From Arenibacter algicola (GTDB lineage: Bacteria > Bacteroidota > Bacteroidia > Flavobacteriales > Flavobacteriaceae), in assembly GCF_018860365.1 (NCBI RefSeq), contig NZ_JAHKPO010000014.1, positions 496,001 to 560,000 of the forward strand: a DNA stretch of 64,000 nucleotides. The letters are read 5' to 3'. This document shows positions 25,235-34,082 of this stretch, one piece after another; positions within the stretch are counted from its first letter, which is position 1, and each line of letters starts with the position of its first letter. Made by a program: the position numbers and the translations under genes. Under the pieces are notes generated by a model that searched no databases, was not told the origin of the DNA, and was given only the letters and a program-made list of their open reading frames with translations.

Positions 25235-25918
25235 TTATTTCTCAATGTTTTTCAAAAGAAGCTCCTTCAAATAAGACTGCATTACTTTTTCTTCTTGTTT
25301 TATTTCCTTAAACAGGTCGATTTTTGTTTGGCGAAATTCATCACTTAAAACTGAAACATTTTCGTAATACTTTTTGTGTAGTTCCATTTGCTTAGATGAT
25401 TCCGTGTATTCTTTTTCAAGATTTAATTCTAGGAATTGTAGTCCAATTTTCCCAAATGATAATTCCGTAAGAGTTTGTAATTCCATACATTTCATAACGG
25501 CTTGATGCGTATTTTTTGAAAACTCCGCTATATCTAAGAATAATTCTGCATTACCTCTAGCATTATCTGTCTTGATTTTTTTAATATTTATTTGGTCAAA
25601 ATAAACATCGATACTTTCGAAATTTTTAGAATTAATTACTGATGGGTACAGATCTAAAAGAGAATTTCTCCAGTCAAAGTAAGCGGTGCTATAATCCATG
25701 ATAGCTAATCTCTCATTATAGTTTATATCAATTTTACTTCTAGTTATAATATCAATTTCAGCTTTTACTCTTTCCACTTTATGAGTTAATTCTTCGACGT
25801 GTTCCTTAAGAGCTATTTGCTTTCCCTGTTCCGAAAAATAACTCTTAAAAAAAGCCAAATACAAGCCAATTACGATTAAAACAATTTGGAGTATGATTTG
25901 TATTGTTTCTGTACTCAT
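25235..25918 (-). CDS. Hypothetical membrane-anchored coiled-coil protein
   Basis: A 227-aa protein with one N-terminal membrane helix (IIQLQIVLIVIGLYLAFF region, residues 7-25), then a coiled coil (ALKEHVEELTHKVERVKAEI) and a helical domain ending KEIKQEEKVMQSYLKELLLKNIEK. It has no recognised family. Single gene of the array, flanked on both sides by related palindromes. Confidence 0.55.
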   Translation of the reverse strand: MSTETIQIILQIVLIVIGLYLAFFKSYFSEQGKQIALKEHVEELTHKVERVKAEIDIITRSKIDINYNERLAIMDYSTAYFDWRNSLLDLYPSVINSKNFESIDVYFDQINIKKIKTDNARGNAELFLDIAEFSKNTHQAVMKCMELQTLTELSFGKIGLQFLELNLEKEYTESSKQMELHKKYYENVSVLSDEFRQTKIDLFKEIKQEEKVMQSYLKELLLKNIEK

Positions 25919-25936
25919 GAATTTTTATAATTGTTT

Positions 25937-26133
25937 ACAACGTTTAGTATAAAAGAAGTAGGGCTGTAAATAAGCAATTACTTTTCGGATTATCCACAAG
26001 CCAAATCTTTTGCATTTTGATTTATATTATTTTACTGAAAGCCAAATCAAAAGATTTGGCGACCTCGCAAATATGCCTGAAACATTGGATTTAGCACATA
26101 CTTGCCCTATTTTTTTTATACAGTGTTATGGGC
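25937..26133 (-). repeat. Long palindromic intergenic repeat, copy D (best preserved)
   Basis: Outer arms ACAACGTTTAGTATAAAAG at 25937 and CTTGCCCTATTTTTTTTATA to GTGTTATGGGC at 26133 are complementary over about 30 bp with few mismatches. Inside is the perfect hairpin GCCAAATC (26041-26048), AAAA, GATTTGGC (26053-26060). The right arm overlaps the stop codon of the gene at 26126. Confidence 0.65.
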
Positions 26134-26914
26134 AGGGTTTTTCCGTCATTTTACCGTAAACTGTTCCGTCAAATTCGGATTGGTTTTTTCCGTATTCCAA
26201 TCTAATTATTTTACCACAATTTACTTGTAATACAAATGCAAAATCTTCCATAGTTGCAAACATATTTCCCTTTCCATTTTTAATATGAGCCAAATAGCCT
26301 GGTAAATCTTTTTTTAGCGGTTCGATTTCGTCGCCAACACTATATTTTGGGATTGTTTTCGCAACAATATTATCTCGAATTGCATCTGGCACAAATCGAT
26401 AGGCGATATTCGGCGCAACCAACGGAAAAAGGTAAAGGAACAATCCAAGGAATAAAAGTGGCGATAAAAAAAAGCCCATTTTAATTATTGGTTTTCCAAA
26501 TAATAAGTCAACAACTTTTTTGGATTTAATTAGATTTATATACGCAAGTCCGAAAATAAATCCGACTAATAAAGCTTGTGGGAAGAACATTAAAACTAAT
26601 TCAAAACTTTGAAATAATGAGCCGACAATTATTGCGTATGCTATTCCAGCATAAAGAATAGATAATGGGATAAAGATTATCGTTTTAAATATTGGATCGG
26701 AATGATTTAGTTTTTCTATCGGCCAAATCAGAAATAATACCCACGTCAGAAAAATAAATAAGCCTGACCAAAAAATAATGACTCCGCTATCCGTTGCTTT
26801 TCCGTCTTCAATCACAATATAAATTGCGTTGGCGATGTTCATAAATGCCCACGCAATCGTGGTGGCAAAAAAGCCAATAGTTTGCTTTGTATCATTTATT
26901 TTCGAGATGTTCAT
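26126..26914 (-). CDS. Hypothetical multi-pass membrane protein
   Basis: A 262-aa protein with about six hydrophobic segments in the first 175 residues (for example FFATTIAWAFMNIANAIYIV and LLFLGLFLYLFPLVAPNIAY) and a soluble C-terminal domain that ends with DGTVYGKMTEKPCP. No recognised family. The stop codon is part of the palindromic arm of copy D. Its upstream gap carries a second type of repeat (copy E). Confidence 0.55.
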   Translation of the reverse strand: MNISKINDTKQTIGFFATTIAWAFMNIANAIYIVIEDGKATDSGVIIFWSGLFIFLTWVLFLIWPIEKLNHSDPIFKTIIFIPLSILYAGIAYAIIVGSLFQSFELVLMFFPQALLVGFIFGLAYINLIKSKKVVDLLFGKPIIKMGFFLSPLLFLGLFLYLFPLVAPNIAYRFVPDAIRDNIVAKTIPKYSVGDEIEPLKKDLPGYLAHIKNGKGNMFATMEDFAFVLQVNCGKIIRLEYGKNQSEFDGTVYGKMTEKPCP

Positions 26915-26963
26915 TTTGCCTTGCCCATAACAATTGTATATAATTACTAGTGTGTATATTCCT

Positions 26964-27137
26964 ATTATAGGTCTAATTTAGTAAATCTTTCTTTGCCCTA
27001 ATATTAATTGGGAGCTAACTGTTCTAAATACCCCTACCCTATTTTGGTCCATATAGCCTTCCTGGGCTCACTTTATGATTGACATAAAGAAGAACATTTA
27101 TTTGAAAACTAAGTCGTGGAAAACCGTAAAGAGGTGG
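26964..27137. repeat. Interspersed intergenic repeat type 2, copy 1
   Basis: Shares TATAGGTCTAATTTAGTAAATCTTT, then a CCCCTACCCTATTTTGGT block, then ACATTTATTT and GGAAAACCGTAAA-like text with copies at 31131, 32020 and 42211. Confidence 0.55.
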
Positions 27138-27153
27138 TTTGTGCTAACACCTT

Positions 27154-27711
27154 TTAATCCAAGTATTTTATCAAACCCGCACCAAAATATAAGACCGACA
27201 GACTTATAAGAAGACAAGGAAACAATCCAGTGCCGAATCCAATTGGAAACCCGTGCTTTATCATGATAAAAACAAAGTAGATGATATACCCAAATCCAAA
27301 TTTAAACATACGCTCTTTATTATTCATCTTTTTTGTCAACGTAACTATAAAGTAAGGTAGAAATATACTTAACATCAATCCACCAAATCTGCTGTTAAGA
27401 TTAGCGTTTGAATCTAATGTTAAATAACCTATCATTCCCATTAACATCATATTTAATGCTAAAAGGAAAAATTTATTTATAATTAATACTCCAATATTAT
27501 TTGTCATTGAATCCTCGTTAGGAATCAATTCCGAAATATCGATCTGTAAAACATCGCAAATAAGGTTTAGAGTTTTACCTCGTGGTTCACTTTCACCACT
27601 TTCAATCCGCTGAATAGTTCTTATGTTTATATTTGATTGTTCAGCTAATTCTTCTTGAGTCAGTCCTTTGCTTTTCCGGATTTCGCTTATTTTTTTTGCA
27701 ATTTTATTCAT
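27154..27711 (-). CDS. XRE-family regulator with C-terminal membrane domain
   Basis: The protein is 185 aa from the ATG at 27711. An N-terminal Cro/C1 helix-turn-helix (ISEIRKSKGLTQEELAEQSNINIRTIQRIESGESEPRGKTL) is followed by about four membrane helices (FFLALNMMLMGMIGYL, LMLSIFLPYFIVTL, FGYIIYFVFIMI, LFPCLLISLSVLYFGAGLI). Membrane-bound XRE regulators of this layout are common in Flavobacteriia, and targets are unknown. It is part of the minus-strand accessory array. Confidence 0.83.
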   Translation of the reverse strand: MNKIAKKISEIRKSKGLTQEELAEQSNINIRTIQRIESGESEPRGKTLNLICDVLQIDISELIPNEDSMTNNIGVLIINKFFLLALNMMLMGMIGYLTLDSNANLNSRFGGLMLSIFLPYFIVTLTKKMNNKERMFKFGFGYIIYFVFIMIKHGFPIGFGTGLFPCLLISLSVLYFGAGLIKYLD

Positions 27712-27749
27712 ATCACTTATACAATTATTCAACCCTAAAAGTAAATTTT

Positions 27750-27965
27750 AAATTGATTATGGATAACGGTAATAGTCTGATTTATGCACGACATTTGATT
27801 TGTCAGCTAATGTCGTAAAGTGGCAAATCAATGTTATGTAACATTATGACTAAAGCTTAACGTATTGTACTTGCTTTTTTGTTAAACTCTGAATCCCAAA
27901 GATTTCACGTTCTTATAAAAATACGCAAACAATAAAATTCTGGTCCAAGTCCATATTATTTGTGA
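27750..27965 (-). repeat. Long palindromic intergenic repeat, copy F (partial)
   Basis: Contains AATCCCAAAGATTTC followed by CTTATAAAAATACGCAAAC, nearly identical to the matching part of copy C, and outer text similar to the other copies. The left arm is poorly preserved. Confidence 0.5.
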
Positions 27966-27971
27966 GTTGTA

Positions 27972-28784
27972 TTAGTAACTGGCAATTTCTCCTCTAGTTT
28001 CAGACAGATTCATTGTCATGGATATAGCCTCTGTTTCCACCCAACTATCATATTCCTTTGCCGCATATAGTCTCTGGGAATCCTCTATATAACCTTCTTC
28101 GGATATTTGCTTTAATCCAGCTACCTTACTCCAAATACCTACTTTAGACTTAAAATCCTTTCTATCCCGAGTATAGTATTCATCGGAATTTAATGTTTGT
28201 ATATTTTTAAGCCCAATTTCCTGAAATAAAGAAGGCAAAGAATCGGCTATTTCATTATTCATGCCCGCATTCTCCCTCCATTTAAGAAATGCTTCAAAGA
28301 ATTCAATCATGCTCTGTGGTGGATCTGGGTTCCATTGAATTTTCTTGTGATTATAATCCAATATTGATATAACACCATTGGGATTAAGTAATGATTTCAT
28401 TTTTAACAGAGCTTCTTTCGGATTGGATAACCACTGAAGCATTCTAGCAGAAATAATCAAATCAAACTTCTGATCGGGATTAAAATCAAATATGTCTGTA
28501 GAGATCAGCTCTAAGTCCTTTATATGTCCATAATTAGCAATTCCATTTTCTATAAATTTAGGGTCCTTATCAATCCCAATTATTTTTCCGCCATTTCCAA
28601 TGATAGCCGCAACATCCTTGGAAATAGCTCCCGTTCCGCAGCCCACATCAAGTACTCTGATATCTTTTCTCAATAAGGGTTTTAAAGTACGATAATCTAC
28701 TTCCAATGATCTATTATTATATATTTCTGACCCTACTTTGGAATCTCTTTTTACGATTTTGTTTAGTTTCATTTTGGATTTCAT
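27972..28784 (-). CDS. Class I SAM-dependent methyltransferase
   Basis: A 270-aa methyltransferase. The SAM-binding motif I is VLDVGCGTGAISKDVA (about residues 44-59), followed by IIGIDKDPKFIENG (motif II), LELISTDIFDFNP and FDLIISARMLQWL (motifs III-IV). The overall layout resembles trans-aconitate or biotin-pathway type methyltransferases. There is no partner gene to identify the substrate. A second Met four codons in is an equally good start. Confidence 0.88.
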   Translation of the reverse strand: MKSKMKLNKIVKRDSKVGSEIYNNRSLEVDYRTLKPLLRKDIRVLDVGCGTGAISKDVAAIIGNGGKIIGIDKDPKFIENGIANYGHIKDLELISTDIFDFNPDQKFDLIISARMLQWLSNPKEALLKMKSLLNPNGVISILDYNHKKIQWNPDPPQSMIEFFEAFLKWRENAGMNNEIADSLPSLFQEIGLKNIQTLNSDEYYTRDRKDFKSKVGIWSKVAGLKQISEEGYIEDSQRLYAAKEYDSWVETEAISMTMNLSETRGEIASY

Positions 28785-28847
28785 GAATTTTGGTTATGGT
28801 TATCACCAACATTATACGCCCATTCTGACCGGAAAAATTCTTGGTTA

Positions 28848-29276
28848 TTACGTGTAGTCCTTGATTTCAGTTGAAGGCAATAATCTGGAGTCTTCCAATG
28901 CAGCAGTTCTATGTCCGGCATTTTTTAAGTAACCCTTATTTTGGGCAAACTCCATAAACTTCAATACAGACTCGTGCTCAACTACCAAAACAGCATCCCA
29001 ATTTTCGGATTCAGGTCCAATTAAGAAATTATTACTTTTTCCGTAATAGATGATTCGGCTTCCAGCTTTTTTTAATTCAGGAAAAGTTTTTTTCAGATAC
29101 ACTTGGTAGGCTTCCTCACCCTTAATTTCATCCTTGGGTTTTATTTCGCTAAAGTTTGTATAATCAGCTTTTTCACGAAACTTCAGCAAGTTCAACATTA
29201 CAATTTTTCCTTTAGCGTGAAAGTCCTGATAAAACCTCTTTCCGGACTCGGGATTTGCATTGATATATTTTTGCAT
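28848..29276 (-). CDS. DUF1330 domain protein, paralog of the gene at 53517
   Basis: A 142-aa protein of the DUF1330 (dimeric alpha/beta barrel) group: KIVMLNLLKFREKADY, EAYQVYLKKTFPELKKAGSRI and WDAVLVVEHESVLKFMEF. It ends with GHRTAALEDSRLLPSTEI. A paralog of the same length and closely similar sequence lies at 53517-53945 on the other strand. Function is unknown; related folds include EthD and antibiotic biosynthesis monooxygenases. Confidence 0.85.
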   Translation of the reverse strand: MQKYINANPESGKRFYQDFHAKGKIVMLNLLKFREKADYTNFSEIKPKDEIKGEEAYQVYLKKTFPELKKAGSRIIYYGKSNNFLIGPESENWDAVLVVEHESVLKFMEFAQNKGYLKNAGHRTAALEDSRLLPSTEIKDYT

Positions 29277-29584
29277 ATAATTTAGGTTTTAATTTAAGTT
29301 GCGCTTAACATTATAGGATTAAACCATGTAGCCAAAGTTGCTATTTTATTTTATTCGACATTGATCTATTCCGTGTCTATTTTGCCAGTTCTTAGATATG
29401 AAAATTTGATTTCTTTATTTTTAACAAGTTATGGATTTCTGACTAGGCCCAGGTACAAAATAATAACTAAGTCTGCGTGTGGTCGGTACTGCCAGTCCCT
29501 CATATAATGCGGGAGCCAAACTTGAAGACTTAGTTTTAGTTGATAGTATTTTATCCAGTCTTCTTTTTATGATAATTATTGAGT
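29277..29584. other. Intergenic region with a type 3 interspersed repeat
   Basis: About 300 bp without a gene. The only recognisable structure is the palindrome-bounded repeat at 29465-29535, listed separately. Confidence 0.5.
29465..29535 (-). repeat. Interspersed intergenic repeat type 3, copy 1
   Basis: AACTAAGTCT (29465-29474) and AGACTTAGTT (29526-29535) are perfect inverted arms. On the minus strand the interior reads TCAAGTTTGGCTCCCGCATT, then GAGGGACTGGCAGTACC, which recurs at 40778-40840 on the plus strand. Confidence 0.6.
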
Positions 29585-30460
29585 TTATTTCAAGAAATCC
29601 GAAATGGCTTTCGTAATTTGCTCAGGCTTCTCCTCTGGAAGAAAATGCCCGCAACCTTCTATCTCCATCATTTCATATTCAAAAACATTCTGAGAAAGAA
29701 AACTATCTAGGATGTCGAGAGTAGCAGATGACGCAATTCCCTTGGTAGGATTTTTAATTTTAGGATAGGTCTTCTGTTCTGCAATATCTTCTCCGAAGGT
29801 TTGATACCATGCATTTGAGGCACTTATGTTTTCTCTGTTATTATAATGATAACTGTACACTGAGCGGTCAAAATCATTGATGGCATCTTTATTTATAAGT
29901 AGCTTGTCCAAAAGATGGTTGATCAACAATTGGAAACGACCTTCCAGCAATTGGACAGGCAATTCGCTTAACTGATTAAAAGCTACCCACCAAGGATATA
30001 CTGGTAGTCCTACAGGCAACATAGGAAGTTTGTACATGTTTTCATCGGGAGGTGGGCTATCTAAAAGAATCAATTTATTAATTCTATCAGAGTGATTGAC
30101 CGCAAACGAATAAGCTACATTGGCACCAATATCATGCCCGACAATATGAGCTCTGTCGTATCCTAAAGCTACCACCAATTCTCTGATATCACCAGCCATA
30201 TTTTTTTTGGTATATCCCTCTTTTGGTTTATCACTATCCCCCATTCCACGAAGGTCAACTGCAATTACAGTATAGTTTTCAGCAAGAGAGGGCATTATAT
30301 GGTGGTAAGACCACCAGGTCTGAGGCCAGCCTGGCAATAGTATCAAAGGTTCTCCACCTCCTCCCTTCACATAATGAATATTTATTCCATTAACTTTTTG
30401 AAAACAACTGGAGAAACCAGGCATTTTTTTGATAAGACTTTCTGTTGAATATTGATTCAT
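29585..30460 (-). CDS. Alpha/beta hydrolase, epoxide hydrolase/dehalogenase type
   Basis: The protein is 291 aa from the ATG at 30460; a TTG further up overlaps the TetR gene. The oxyanion region is LLPGWPQTWWSY, the nucleophile elbow is IVGHDIGANVAY with Asp110 rather than Ser, and the catalytic His is near 272 (EGCGHFLPEEKP). An aspartate nucleophile points to soluble epoxide hydrolase or haloalkane dehalogenase chemistry. It begins 12 bp after the TetR gene stops, so both form an operon under the TetR operator at 31040-31075. Confidence 0.87.
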   Translation of the reverse strand: MNQYSTESLIKKMPGFSSCFQKVNGINIHYVKGGGGEPLILLPGWPQTWWSYHHIMPSLAENYTVIAVDLRGMGDSDKPKEGYTKKNMAGDIRELVVALGYDRAHIVGHDIGANVAYSFAVNHSDRINKLILLDSPPPDENMYKLPMLPVGLPVYPWWVAFNQLSELPVQLLEGRFQLLINHLLDKLLINKDAINDFDRSVYSYHYNNRENISASNAWYQTFGEDIAEQKTYPKIKNPTKGIASSATLDILDSFLSQNVFEYEMMEIEGCGHFLPEEKPEQITKAISDFLK

Positions 30461-30471
30461 ATTGTTAGGTT

Positions 30472-31029
30472 TTATTCTTTTAATCCGATAGCTCCTTTGA
30501 AGGAAATCCAAGCAAACTTCTTACTATCATTCTTGGCCACATCCCCTGACTCAACTGCATAAATCGTAGTTTCAATTATTGATCCGAACAAATTAAAAAT
30601 CCAATTAATGGTTAGTTCATGGTTAATGCGTTTTTCATTTTGAAGGTTCTTGATTATTTTTAACCATCTGGTTTTGACGTTATCGGATTCAAATTCATTT
30701 TTACTTTCTAAATCCGAAAAACTACTATTCTCATAGAATCTTTTGATGAATGAATATTTTGCTCCTTGTTCAATTGCAGCAAACAGCATATTCCTAAGTT
30801 TTTTGATTTGGTCATCATCACTTTCATAGGCTTCATTCATTGCCTTATTGCAACTTTCGAGCATCTCGTTTTTACAGCTTTCCATTAAGTTTTGGCGATT
30901 TTCAAAGTATCGATGCAGCGTTCTGCGAGTAACCCCAGCTTCTTCAGCAATTTTCTCCAAAGAAATCGATTCGTTACTCTGAAAGCATTTTACTGCGGCG
31001 GACATAATTTTAGTTTTTGTATCTAGCAT
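30472..31029 (-). CDS. TetR/AcrR-family transcriptional regulator
   Basis: A 185-aa repressor. The N-terminal helix-turn-helix reads KIMSAAVKCFQSNESISLEKIAEEAGVTRRTLHRYFENRQNL, as usual for TetR. The remaining helical domain is the ligand pocket. The gene is followed by the hydrolase gene, and its promoter overlaps a perfect 16-bp palindrome, so autorepression and control of the hydrolase by a small molecule are likely. Confidence 0.9.
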   Translation of the reverse strand: MLDTKTKIMSAAVKCFQSNESISLEKIAEEAGVTRRTLHRYFENRQNLMESCKNEMLESCNKAMNEAYESDDDQIKKLRNMLFAAIEQGAKYSFIKRFYENSSFSDLESKNEFESDNVKTRWLKIIKNLQNEKRINHELTINWIFNLFGSIIETTIYAVESGDVAKNDSKKFAWISFKGAIGLKE

Positions 31030-31033
31030 GTCG

Positions 31034-31075
31034 CAAATATATGCAATATGTCACATTATTGTGACATATTGCATA
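31034..31075 (-). promoter_or_regulatory. TetR operator and -7 element
   Basis: TATGCAATATGTCACA (31040-31055) and TGTGACATATTGCATA (31060-31075) form a perfect 16-bp inverted repeat with a TTAT spacer. On the minus strand the -7 element TATATTTG (31034-31041) abuts it, and the TetR ATG lies at 31029. Binding would block the polymerase. Confidence 0.8.
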
Positions 31076-31130
31076 GTAAATCTTTATCGTTGCCAAAATT
31101 CATAACTTAAAGGTTAATGGCACTATCGTC

Positions 31131-31210
31131 CACTACCCTATATTTTTAAGGAGTATTACATTCATTGGCAAGTAAGTAGAGGGAAACGGTAAATGAGGTG
31201 TAATTTAGAT
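31131..31210. repeat. Interspersed intergenic repeat type 2, copy 2 (partial)
   Basis: Shares CACTACCCTATATTTTTAAG, then AAGTAAGTAGAGGGAAACGG and TAAATGAGGTGTAATTTAGA with the other copies. The gap 31076-31380 holds no gene, though a stretch near 31320 encodes a hydrophobic peptide that may be a gene remnant. Confidence 0.5.
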
Positions 31211-31380
31211 TGAACCGATAATAATTGCTGGCCACGGATTCCTATAAAATCCCCGGGATTAAAGCTGAAAATCCAATACCTCATTATTGCCATTAAGAAT
31301 GGATAAAAAATAATTTTCAGATTTTAGTAATTGGACTACTGCTTTTAATAGGGGTCATTGTTGGAGTTTCGCTGTTTTTC

Positions 31381-31932
31381 TCATTGGTTTTTGGGTTGAT
31401 AATAAAGAAGTAAGGCACCGCTATTGAAAGTTTTTGTCTTAACGAGTTTAAAAATAATCCTGTCGTTTATTTCTTCAAAGAATGGCAAACCTTTTCCTTC
31501 CACCATTGGATATATGCAAAGTTGAAATTCATCAATTAAGTTAAGTTTCAGTAGTTGTATAATTAAACTGCGACTACCAACAAGAATATCTCTACCTGAT
31601 TGTTTTTTGAGTTCTAATACTTCATCTCTTAAGTCACTTCTTGCCAAGGTTGCACTTTTCCAATCTACATTTTTAAGGGTATGAGAGAATACAATTTTGG
31701 GGATTTTGTCAATGGCTATTGCAAAGTCGTTCATTGATTTTTCTTCGGAAGGGTTTTCTAAAACCGCTCGCCAAAATTCCATAAGTTGGTACGTAGTCCT
31801 GCCATACAATATTGCGTCTCCCTGTCCTAATAGTTCTGCATAATGCTGATGTAATTCTTTATCGGGAATTCCTGCAGTGTGGTCACAAATTCCGTCAAGT
31901 GTCATATTTAAAGCTCCAATTATTTTACCCAT
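31381..31932 (-). CDS. Dihydrofolate reductase-family (RibD C-terminal type) protein
   Basis: A 183-aa protein of the RibD_C/dihydrofolate reductase-like superfamily: MGKIIGALNMTLDGICDH at the start, AILYGRTTYQLMEFW, KIPKIVFSHTLKNVDW, GRDILVGSRSLIIQLLKLNLIDE and YPMVEGKGLPFF. These stand-alone proteins bind NADPH and reduce unknown substrates. Single gene, with gaps of 350-450 bp containing type 2 repeats on both sides. Confidence 0.88.
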   Translation of the reverse strand: MGKIIGALNMTLDGICDHTAGIPDKELHQHYAELLGQGDAILYGRTTYQLMEFWRAVLENPSEEKSMNDFAIAIDKIPKIVFSHTLKNVDWKSATLARSDLRDEVLELKKQSGRDILVGSRSLIIQLLKLNLIDEFQLCIYPMVEGKGLPFFEEINDRIIFKLVKTKTFNSGALLLYYQPKNQ

Positions 31933-32019
31933 ATTTTATCTGTACAACTTTTGATTCAAGAAAGCCATTTTTCCAATGACCGCCAACAATTGAATATAGG
32001 TGTTGACTATAAATCTTTT

Positions 32020-32200
32020 GTAGATCTAATTTAATGAATCTTTTTTGTTGGCCGGGTTATTAATTAAGGGGGGCTTATTAACTTTACTTCTTCTCCCCTA
32101 TTTTGGTTAAGTCGAGCCTTCCCTGGCTAGCCTAAAGAAAAACAATTCCGAGAAAAGAAAGTTGCGGGAAAAGGCATTTGAGGGGGAAATTTAGATACAC
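32020..32200. repeat. Interspersed intergenic repeat type 2, copy 3
   Basis: Diverged copy with TAGATCTAATTTAATGAATC, CCCCTATTTTGGT and a GGGAAAAGGCATTTGAGGGG block followed by AAATTTAGAT. The rest of the gap 31933-32379 shows no gene. Confidence 0.45.
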
Positions 32201-32379
32201 CCTTAAAAATATGCTGGTTATGGATTTAAAAATTGTTCATATGGGTTTATGGGCATCCCGGAAGAAAATGAATACTATTCTGACAAATTACCTGTATGTC
32301 AATCTTTATATTCTGAAAGCCGTTTAATTGAACACCTAATAAATAAACAAAAGGCCAAAAAGAGTAACTGGATTGCCAC

Positions 32380-33060
32380 CTACTGAATAGGAGATTCCAC
32401 GTGTCTTATAAGGGCAATGAAATCATCTTTTATACCATCGCAGATGGTAACGGAGTTATGGGTGCAATTTTTTAAGGCAATAGGATCGAAGCTATTGATT
32501 TTAATTTTTGAAGGCTTGAATTCCTTGCACTGTAAATGGGTAAACATATTCAATGCAGCTTTAGAAGTCGCATAAGCAGTCATACAATAGTTGGAATAGC
32601 AGAATTCGTCATCCCGCATTTTATTGATATCGCCCAATGCACTAGTTATATTAATAATACTGGGATCTATACCTTTTTCAAGCAAAGGCTTCAATACCTG
32701 GATAATCCTGATGACTGCGAATAAATTTGTCTCATATACAAGCCTTACCTCATCTAGGTTGATTTGATCGATTTTTTGACCAAAGCCATTGGCTATTTCA
32801 GCATTGTTGACCAAAAGGTCCAATCTCCCATATTCAGAATCTATTTTTGTTTTTAATTCCAATAGGCTTTCTGCTGATGTGAAATCTGTTTTTACCAACT
32901 TATAGTCTTGAAGAATTCCTCCATCTTGAGAAAGCAATTCGAAACTTTTCTTACTAGCAGCAAGAATTACATTATAATTATTGTTCAATAAAATATGGGC
33001 AAATGATTTTCCCAACCCATTACCGGATTCTGTGACAACTGCAATTCTATTAACATTCAT
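32380..33060 (-). CDS. Short-chain dehydrogenase/reductase (SDR)
   Basis: The protein is 226 aa from the ATG at 33060 (MNVNRIAVVTESGNGLGKSF). The NAD(P)-binding motif is TESGNGLG in place of TGxxxGIG, followed by LDLLVNNAEIANG (NNAG-like motif), and the catalytic YATSK. It reduces or oxidises a small carbonyl or alcohol substrate. The AraC-family gene just upstream on the same strand ends 129 bp before and may control it. Somewhat short at the C terminus compared with 240-250 aa family members. Confidence 0.87.
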   Translation of the reverse strand: MNVNRIAVVTESGNGLGKSFAHILLNNNYNVILAASKKSFELLSQDGGILQDYKLVKTDFTSAESLLELKTKIDSEYGRLDLLVNNAEIANGFGQKIDQINLDEVRLVYETNLFAVIRIIQVLKPLLEKGIDPSIINITSALGDINKMRDDEFCYSNYCMTAYATSKAALNMFTHLQCKEFKPSKIKINSFDPIALKNCTHNSVTICDGIKDDFIALIRHVESPIQ

Positions 33061-33188
33061 GGCAAAACTATTTAACTCTACAAATTTAACTAAAAACAAT
33101 CTCAAAAAATAACCACTTTTCTTTAATAAATGACCCAAATAGTGACTTACTGCACTGTATCCGAATTACAAATATAAATCGCTCTCCA

Positions 33189-34082
33189 TCAATTCAATTG
33201 ACGAAATTTATTTGGTGTCGTACCACTTAACTTTTTAAAGAATCTCGTGAAATGGGTGGGTTCTTGAAAATTGAGTCTATAGGCAATTTCCGCTATATCC
33301 AGGCCTGAAAATTTCAACAGGCTTTTACTTTCAACTAGTAGCCTTTCCTGAATGATATCCTTGGCGCTTTTACCTGTTAATTTTTTTACCGTAGTGGTCA
33401 GGTAATTCGGTGTAATGTTGAGTTGATCGGCATAATCACTGACATTCTTGGTATCCACATACATTTTATCAACTAGGGTTTCAAATTTTTGGGTTATCAT
33501 TTGTGCACTTGTCAAATGATTTTCAGTCGTTTTGTAGCGCTCATAAACTGCTTTACAGTAATACAAAAAAGTGAGCAACATGCCTTCCAGCATTTTTTCT
33601 TGGTAGGGATGAGGATTCTTAAATACAGAATGCATTCTTTCGGCATCAAAATAAAGGGATTCGTGCTCCTCTTTTGTCAAGACCAACACTTTGTTTTCTG
33701 ACATTTTTAAAAACGGGAAATCCTCAATTAAATTAGGGACTACATGCATCAAAAATTCCTTTTTGAACATAATATTAAATCCAGCTATTTTTGCATCCCA
33801 TACCCACGAGAAAACTTGCCCTGGTACTACAAATAATAATGGATATCCATCTAGACTAAGCCAGTCAGTGTTCAGATTCAATTTGCTTTCCCCAACATAA
33901 CTTAATAGACCTATATAATAAAAACCTTGTCGATAAGGTGGCATGCATCGCCTTGTGGAAGGCTCCAACCTTTCGAAGGCATACACATCAAAATTAGGGA
34001 TGTGGCTTCTATGGGGAAATCCAATCGCTTCATGAAAATCATTGCTTGTTTCAAAAACAGGAATTTCGGTTTTTATCATCAT
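33189..34082 (-). CDS. AraC-family transcriptional regulator
   Basis: A 297-aa regulator with an N-terminal cupin-like sensor (PPYRQGFYYIGLLSYVGES; FVVPGQVFSWVW) and a C-terminal AraC DNA-binding domain: VSDYADQLNITPNYLTTTVKKLTGKSAKDIIQ and IAEIAYRLNFQEPTHFTRFFKKLSGTTPNKFR. Regulators of this layout often control a neighbouring SDR or aldo/keto gene, as the downstream SDR suggests. It follows the terminator of the RND operon, so it has its own promoter. Confidence 0.9.
   Translation of the reverse strand: MMIKTEIPVFETSNDFHEAIGFPHRSHIPNFDVYAFERLEPSTRRCMPPYRQGFYYIGLLSYVGESKLNLNTDWLSLDGYPLLFVVPGQVFSWVWDAKIAGFNIMFKKEFLMHVVPNLIEDFPFLKMSENKVLVLTKEEHESLYFDAERMHSVFKNPHPYQEKMLEGMLLTFLYYCKAVYERYKTTENHLTSAQMITQKFETLVDKMYVDTKNVSDYADQLNITPNYLTTTVKKLTGKSAKDIIQERLLVESKSLLKFSGLDIAEIAYRLNFQEPTHFTRFFKKLSGTTPNKFRQLN

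Noticed and set aside
23525-26133. Calling the long palindromes true integron attC sites
   Set aside because: The GTTRRRY/RYYYAAC core is not clear and no integron integrase is in the window, so they are reported only as cassette-like palindromes.
31320-31381. Hydrophobic peptide before the DHFR-like gene stop
   Set aside because: Resembles a membrane helix but is too short, has no start and is on the other strand from all neighbours.
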